A DNA stretch of 9,839 nt from Fidelibacterota bacterium (GTDB lineage Bacteria > Fidelibacterota > Marinisomatia > Marinisomatales > UBA8229). This document shows, piece by piece, positions 6,964-9,839 of this stretch (positions are counted from its first letter, which is position 1; every line of letters begins with the position of its first letter). The stretch lies in assembly GCA_003535775.1 (NCBI GenBank), contig DPYO01000098.1:1-9839 (forward strand), written 5' to 3'. Both the position numbers and the translations under genes were made by a program. The notes beneath the pieces are model-generated. The model saw nothing but the letters and a program-made list of their open reading frames with translations. It was not told where the DNA came from and made no database searches.

Positions 6964-7620
6964 TCAACTAAAATCAAGCTTTTTTATCAACCATTTCTGT
7001 AAAGAGTCAAAATTGGTAAAAACTAAAGCTCCCGTTTTTTTGAGTCTTTTAAGGCTGGTATGACCGTGAGAAAGCAATACGCAGTCTGCTCCAATTTCAT
7101 TCGCAACATCCAGGTCATGAATGGTGTCTCCAACAAACAGGACTTCAGGTGCATTGTAATGCAGTTCATTGACCCACTCTCTTCCTGCTTCAGTTTTTCC
7201 ATAGGCGTAATGGTCATTTTGTCCAATGACGTTGGTAAAATAGTCAAGAAGATTATGGTGATTCATCAACGTGTCTAACATTTTTTTTCTTGCCGCGGAT
7301 AGTAAAGACTGTGTTATGCCTCTAGTGGAAATTTTACTCATCAGCTCCCTGGCACCATGATGAAGCTGCGGCTTTTTCTGGAACCTGGTATATTCTTCAA
7401 TAAAGTCTGTTCCAACAACTTCGAAGGGATGTTTATTAAAATCAAATCCAAGAAGTTCATAGTAGTCCACTACAGGAAAAGTAAAGATATCAAGATACTT
7501 TTCTTCAGTTATTTCGGGGAGAGAGTACCGTTTTAAAACGATATTAATTGCCTTGATAGATAACCAGAGATCGTCTAACAACGTTCCGTTCCAATCCCAA
7601 ATAATGTGTTTTATCCCCAT
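6964..7620 (-). CDS. HAD-superfamily phosphatase, phosphoglycolate phosphatase-like
   Basis: The 218-aa length is typical of a cytoplasmic HAD hydrolase with a helical cap (about residues 15-85). Motif I is 'IIWDWNGTLLDD' with the nucleophile Asp9; the usual second Asp (general acid/base) is Asn11. Motif II is Ser108 in 'LLSAARKKM', motif III probably Lys142 in 'AYGKTEAG', and motif IV 'LFVGDTIHDLDVA' with Asp165 and Asp169 for Mg2+. The D-x-N form is seen in a known subset of HAD hydrolases, so it does not prove loss of activity, but it makes the substrate harder to assign. Phosphoglycolate or another small sugar phosphate is a family-level guess. The gene is the first of the minus-strand group, 33 nt upstream of the antiporter remnant, and diverges from the Nudix gene. 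ATG 7620 is the natural start; no clear Shine-Dalgarno is seen. Confidence 0.88.
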   Translation of the reverse strand: MGIKHIIWDWNGTLLDDLWLSIKAINIVLKRYSLPEITEEKYLDIFTFPVVDYYELLGFDFNKHPFEVVGTDFIEEYTRFQKKPQLHHGARELMSKISTRGITQSLLSAARKKMLDTLMNHHNLLDYFTNVIGQNDHYAYGKTEAGREWVNELHYNAPEVLFVGDTIHDLDVANEIGADCVLLSHGHTSLKRLKKTGALVFTNFDSLQKWLIKKLDFS

Positions 7621-7722
7621 GATTCAAATAGAAACATCAACCAGATTATTTTAAAAGACAAGCATATATTCCAAGGGTTTTACAATCACTTATTTTCCCG
7701 TAAATTTGTAGGTTATCATGAG

Positions 7723-7728
7723 TATAAT
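7723..7728 (+). promoter_or_regulatory. Candidate -10 box for the Nudix-ROK operon
   Basis: A perfect TATAAT lies 12 nt before the TTG start at 7741, in the 120-nt AT-rich divergent gap (7621-7740) between the HAD and Nudix genes. No good -35 box stands at the right distance. Transcription from it would begin at about 7735-7741, leaving almost no leader, which agrees with the absence of a Shine-Dalgarno before the Nudix gene. I see no operator or riboswitch-like structure in the gap, and no clear box for the minus-strand HAD gene. Confidence 0.35.
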
Positions 7729-7740
7729 TACTGATTTGTT

Positions 7741-8373
7741 TTGGATATTCACACATTGAAAATAAAATTAGCACAGCATTTATTAAAGAAATTACCGGGA
7801 AAATCTTCGCAGAAAATAATGCTGGCGAAACCTAGAAACCCCATCAAATATTCCTCGAATAGTGAATGTGCCAATCCAGCTGCAGTGTTAATCCTCCTTT
7901 TCCCCGTAATACAGGACATTCGATTTTTTCTCACAAAACGGACCAGTGTGGTTCAGTACCACAAGGGAGAGATTTCCTTGCCGGGAGGCGCTTGGGAAAA
8001 AGGGGAACAGTTGTGGGGAGCAGCCCTGAGAGAAACGAATGAGGAAATTGGAGTTCGAACAAAACATATTCAATTTATTGGTAAATTGACACCCCTCTTT
8101 GTGCCCGTTACAGGGTTTTTGATCCATCCTTTTGTGGGGTGGATGGATGATGAACCAGAGACATCTCCAGATCCAACAGAAGTTGAGTCTTTGTTCTCGG
8201 CTTCGGTCTTATCACTTGCGGATGAAAATTCCTGCCAGTGTGAAGAACGGACTATTCGGGGCCACGTGTTTGATGTTCCTTATTTTCAGTTAAACAGGCA
8301 AAAGGTTTGGGGTGCAACGTCTATGATTTTATCAGAATTTAAAACAATATTAAAAGAGGTTCTTGATGAATAA
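7741..8373 (+). CDS. Nudix hydrolase, CoA diphosphatase (NudL/YeaB-like) type
   Basis: This 210-aa protein has a complete Nudix box at residues 83-105: 'GAWEKGEQLWGAALRETNEE' and 'IGV', fitting G-x5-E-x7-REUxEExGU with the metal-binding Glu residues (98, 101, 102) present. Just before it, 'FLTKRTSVVQYHKGEISLPG' (63-82) matches the signature of the CoA-pyrophosphatase branch (bacterial NudL, eukaryotic NUDT7/8), which cleaves coenzyme A to 3',5'-ADP and phosphopantetheine. The N-terminal 'LPGKSSQKIMLAKPRN' (18-33) also fits that family, so a start well before the Nudix box is needed. TTG 7741 is the first possible codon after an in-frame stop at 7732; TTG 7756 is an alternative. Neither has a Shine-Dalgarno. 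It is the first gene of an operon, overlapping the ROK kinase by 8 nt. The cytoplasmic family call is firm; CoA as substrate is likely. Confidence 0.88.
   Translation: MDIHTLKIKLAQHLLKKLPGKSSQKIMLAKPRNPIKYSSNSECANPAAVLILLFPVIQDIRFFLTKRTSVVQYHKGEISLPGGAWEKGEQLWGAALRETNEEIGVRTKHIQFIGKLTPLFVPVTGFLIHPFVGWMDDEPETSPDPTEVESLFSASVLSLADENSCQCEERTIRGHVFDVPYFQLNRQKVWGATSMILSEFKTILKEVLDE
8355..8359 (+). promoter_or_regulatory. Ribosome binding site for the ROK kinase
   Basis: AGAGG inside the end of the Nudix gene lies 6 nt before ATG 8366. It selects this ATG over the TTG codon immediately before it (8363), and so fixes an 8-nt overlap with the Nudix gene. Confidence 0.6.
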
Positions 8374-9250
8374 GATAGGTATTGATCTTGGCGGAACAAA
8401 AATTGAAGGGATTGTACTGGATGAGGATTATAATACAATTGATCGAAAAAGGATTCCAACAAATCGAGAAGATGGCTACGAGGCCATAATAAAAAGAATA
8501 GCCGGTTTGGGCCATCAATTATTAGAGAAATCAACTGGCGTTAAACAGATTGGTATTTGCACTCCAGGTGCAGTGGACCCTTCTAAAGGAATGATGAAAA
8601 ACAGCAACACAATTTGTCTTATTGGTAAACCCCTACAAAAAGATTTGGAAAAAGAATTTGATCTTCCTGTAGCAATGGAAAACGATGCAAACTGTTTCGC
8701 CCTTGCTGAGGCAATTTTTGGAGCGGCTAAAGGTTATGGTGTGGTATTTGGTGTTATTATGGGCACAGGTGTTGGGGGTGGAATAATCATCAATAGTAAC
8801 ATCCATCGGGGCCCAAATCATATTGCCGGTGAATGGGGCCACCACGTTTTATATCCCGATGGAAGGGATTGTTATTGTGGAAATAAAGGGTGTACAGAAT
8901 CATACATCAGCGGTACTGCTTTAGAAAAGGAATGGTATGAATTAACAGGAGAGAATCATACCGTAACTGATATTATGGATAATGGTTTATATAAGTCACA
9001 CCCTGAATGGAAAGATAAATTTATCCTCAACTATGGACGTGCTTTAAGTAATATAATCGATATAATTGATCCTGATTGCATTGTGCTGGGCGGTGGTCTT
9101 TCAAGAGTCGATATGCTTTATTCTGAAGGAAAAGATGCCGTGTATAGTAAAGTATTAAGCGATCACGTTTTAACCCCCATTTTGAAGAATCAACTTGGAG
9201 ATTCAGCAGGCGTATTTGGGGCAGCACTTCTCATGGAAAATGGTCAATGA
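8366..9250 (+). CDS. ROK-family sugar kinase (fructokinase/N-acetylglucosamine kinase-like)
   Basis: The 294-aa length is usual for the family. 'IGIDLGGTKIEGIVLD' (4-19) is the first ATP phosphate loop. 'ENDANCFALAEAIFGAAKG' (105-123) holds the catalytic base Asp107. 'MGTGVGGGIIIN' (132-143) is the second phosphate loop. 'GEWGHH' (155-160) with 'CYCGNKGCTE' (169-178) is the ROK signature with the zinc ligands His159, Cys169, Cys171 and Cys176. 'DPDCIVLGGGLS' (236-247) is the adenosine motif. 'GKPLQKDLEKEF' (87-98) and the overall pattern look most like E. coli Mak and NagK, so fructose, mannose or N-acetylglucosamine 6-phosphorylation is the best guess. There is no N-terminal DNA-binding helix-turn-helix, so it is an enzyme and not a ROK repressor. 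The ATG has a good ribosome site and overlaps the Nudix gene, and its stop overlaps the next gene (ATGA). The family is certain; the sugar is inferred. Confidence 0.93.
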   Translation: MNKIGIDLGGTKIEGIVLDEDYNTIDRKRIPTNREDGYEAIIKRIAGLGHQLLEKSTGVKQIGICTPGAVDPSKGMMKNSNTICLIGKPLQKDLEKEFDLPVAMENDANCFALAEAIFGAAKGYGVVFGVIMGTGVGGGIIINSNIHRGPNHIAGEWGHHVLYPDGRDCYCGNKGCTESYISGTALEKEWYELTGENHTVTDIMDNGLYKSHPEWKDKFILNYGRALSNIIDIIDPDCIVLGGGLSRVDMLYSEGKDAVYSKVLSDHVLTPILKNQLGDSAGVFGAALLMENGQ

Positions 9251-9510
9251 AGTTTGCGCAGTGGCTGAATTCTCTTTCAAATTTTGATCACCTGATTATC
9301 TTCTTACTGTTCATTTTGGGAGGCTTGTTGGCACATCTCACTTTACAACAGGTAAGAAAATGGTACACGAAACAACAAGAGGATAATCCCTTTGCAAAGA
9401 AAATGCGAGTCAGCCCCATTGCCTTTTTTTCTGTGACGATTCCCTACACAATTGTTCTGTACAAACTATTTAGTGGATACCTAAAAATTTGGATTGGGAA
9501 ATTATTTTAG
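9247..9510 (+). CDS. Small two-helix membrane protein of unknown function
   Basis: I do not recognise this 87-aa protein. Two hydrophobic segments are visible (about residues 15-33, 'HLIIFLLFILGGLLAHLTL', and 56-77). They are joined by a charged loop, 'RKWYTKQQEDNPFAKKMR', so the ends probably lie on one side of the inner membrane. Its ATG overlaps the ROK kinase stop (ATGA), and the reading frame has normal amino-acid use, so it is probably a real, translationally coupled third gene of the Nudix-ROK operon. Its neighbours give no clear clue to a role. Confidence 0.7.
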   Translation: MKFAQWLNSLSNFDHLIIFLLFILGGLLAHLTLQQVRKWYTKQQEDNPFAKKMRVSPIAFFSVTIPYTIVLYKLFSGYLKIWIGKLF

Positions 9511-9839
9511 AAAGATATCTAATTGTTATCCAAAAAACAATATACTCGATTTTAATGTAGAAACAGAAAGCCCACAGGAGCATTGGGGGTATGGAGGGAA
9601 AATTGCCCCTGCAGACTTTAAATTTTAAAGAAAAAAAGTGAACAAATAAATCAATTTTACAAGGGACAGACTATTACAAGATTAATATTCAAGGCAACAA
9701 TTTATTTTTGAATGCTCAGGATATTTTCGTGATCTTTTCCCCCTTTAAAATCAACGACGGAAGATTAAAAAATGTTCAGGTGATTATTAATAATTACTTT
9801 TTCTTTGATTTTTTCCGAAGTTTTTCCATGATTTTCCAG
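9511..9839. other. AT-rich stretch without a confident gene; possible gene ends at the window edge
   Basis: After the small membrane gene there is no convincing complete gene. ATTGTT/AACAAT (9522-9527, 9536-9541) is a weak hairpin that could mark the operon end. CTTTAAA-T-TTTAAAG (9616-9630) is a 15-bp palindrome. Two open readings reach the right edge. On plus, from after a stop at 9639-9641, there are 66 open codons ('GTDYYKINIQGNNLFLNAQD'...) with no ATG or placed ribosome site. On minus, a lysine-rich tail 'WKIMEKLRKKSKKK' ends at 9794. The minus reading looks like an ordinary basic C-terminus; neither can be settled from this window. Confidence 0.4.

Noticed and set aside
8366..9250. ROK transcriptional repressor (NagC/XylR type)
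   Set aside because: The protein begins directly with the ATP-binding loop and has no N-terminal helix-turn-helix; the catalytic Asp107 is present.
1..9839. CRISPR array, tRNA or rRNA gene, insertion sequence or defence system
   Set aside because: No regularly spaced repeats, cloverleaf-like segments, rRNA-like blocks, transposase motifs or terminal inverted repeats were seen, and every large frame is assigned to another family.

Overview
The window most likely comes from a bacterium of the FCB group (Bacteroidetes/Ignavibacteria/Marinimicrobia-like). The main reason is a secreted protein ending in a Type IX secretion (Por) C-terminal sorting domain of the 'YPNPFNPTATIRF' kind. Signal peptides ending in ...AQ, Asp-box beta-propeller proteins, AT-rich DNA and weak Shine-Dalgarno use fit this. 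Candidatus Marinimicrobia (SAR406) is my favoured guess, but that is inference.

Layout. 1-1079 (minus): 5' part of a penicillin-acylase-type (S45, Ntn-hydrolase) exported acylase, running off the left edge. 1080-1167: divergent intergenic region. 1168-3126 (plus): a DCC/DUF393 thiol-oxidoreductase domain fused to a full-length lipase maturation factor (LMF1-type) membrane protein, starting at TTG. 3143-4588 (minus): secreted Asp-box beta-propeller with a tandem C-terminal 'GWN...GYW' module. 4585-6930 (minus): 781-aa chimera. Its first ~107 residues are the N-terminus of a cation:proton antiporter. The rest is an arylsulfotransferase-like (ASST) propeller with Fn3-like and Ig-like domains and a T9SS sorting domain. 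6964-7620 (minus): HAD phosphatase. 7621-7740: divergent intergenic region. 7741-8373, 8366-9250 and 9247-9510 (plus): an overlapping set of CoA-diphosphatase-type Nudix hydrolase, ROK sugar kinase and a small two-helix membrane protein. 9511-9839: no confident gene.

Gene relationships. On the minus strand HAD, chimera and propeller are closely packed (33-nt gap, then a 4-nt ATGA overlap) and may be one transcript. The propeller and ASST are both export-type proteins and look translationally coupled. On the plus strand the Nudix, ROK kinase and membrane protein overlap by 8 and 4 nt and are almost certainly one operon.

The most notable feature is the chimera. G+C steps from about one third to about one half exactly where the homology changes, near 6605. 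It is either a genuine deletion fusion or a metagenome assembly join. The sequence alone cannot decide, but if real the fourth antiporter helix could double as an export signal. The DCC-LMF fusion is the second most interesting feature. I see no CRISPR array, tRNA, rRNA, insertion sequence or phage gene.
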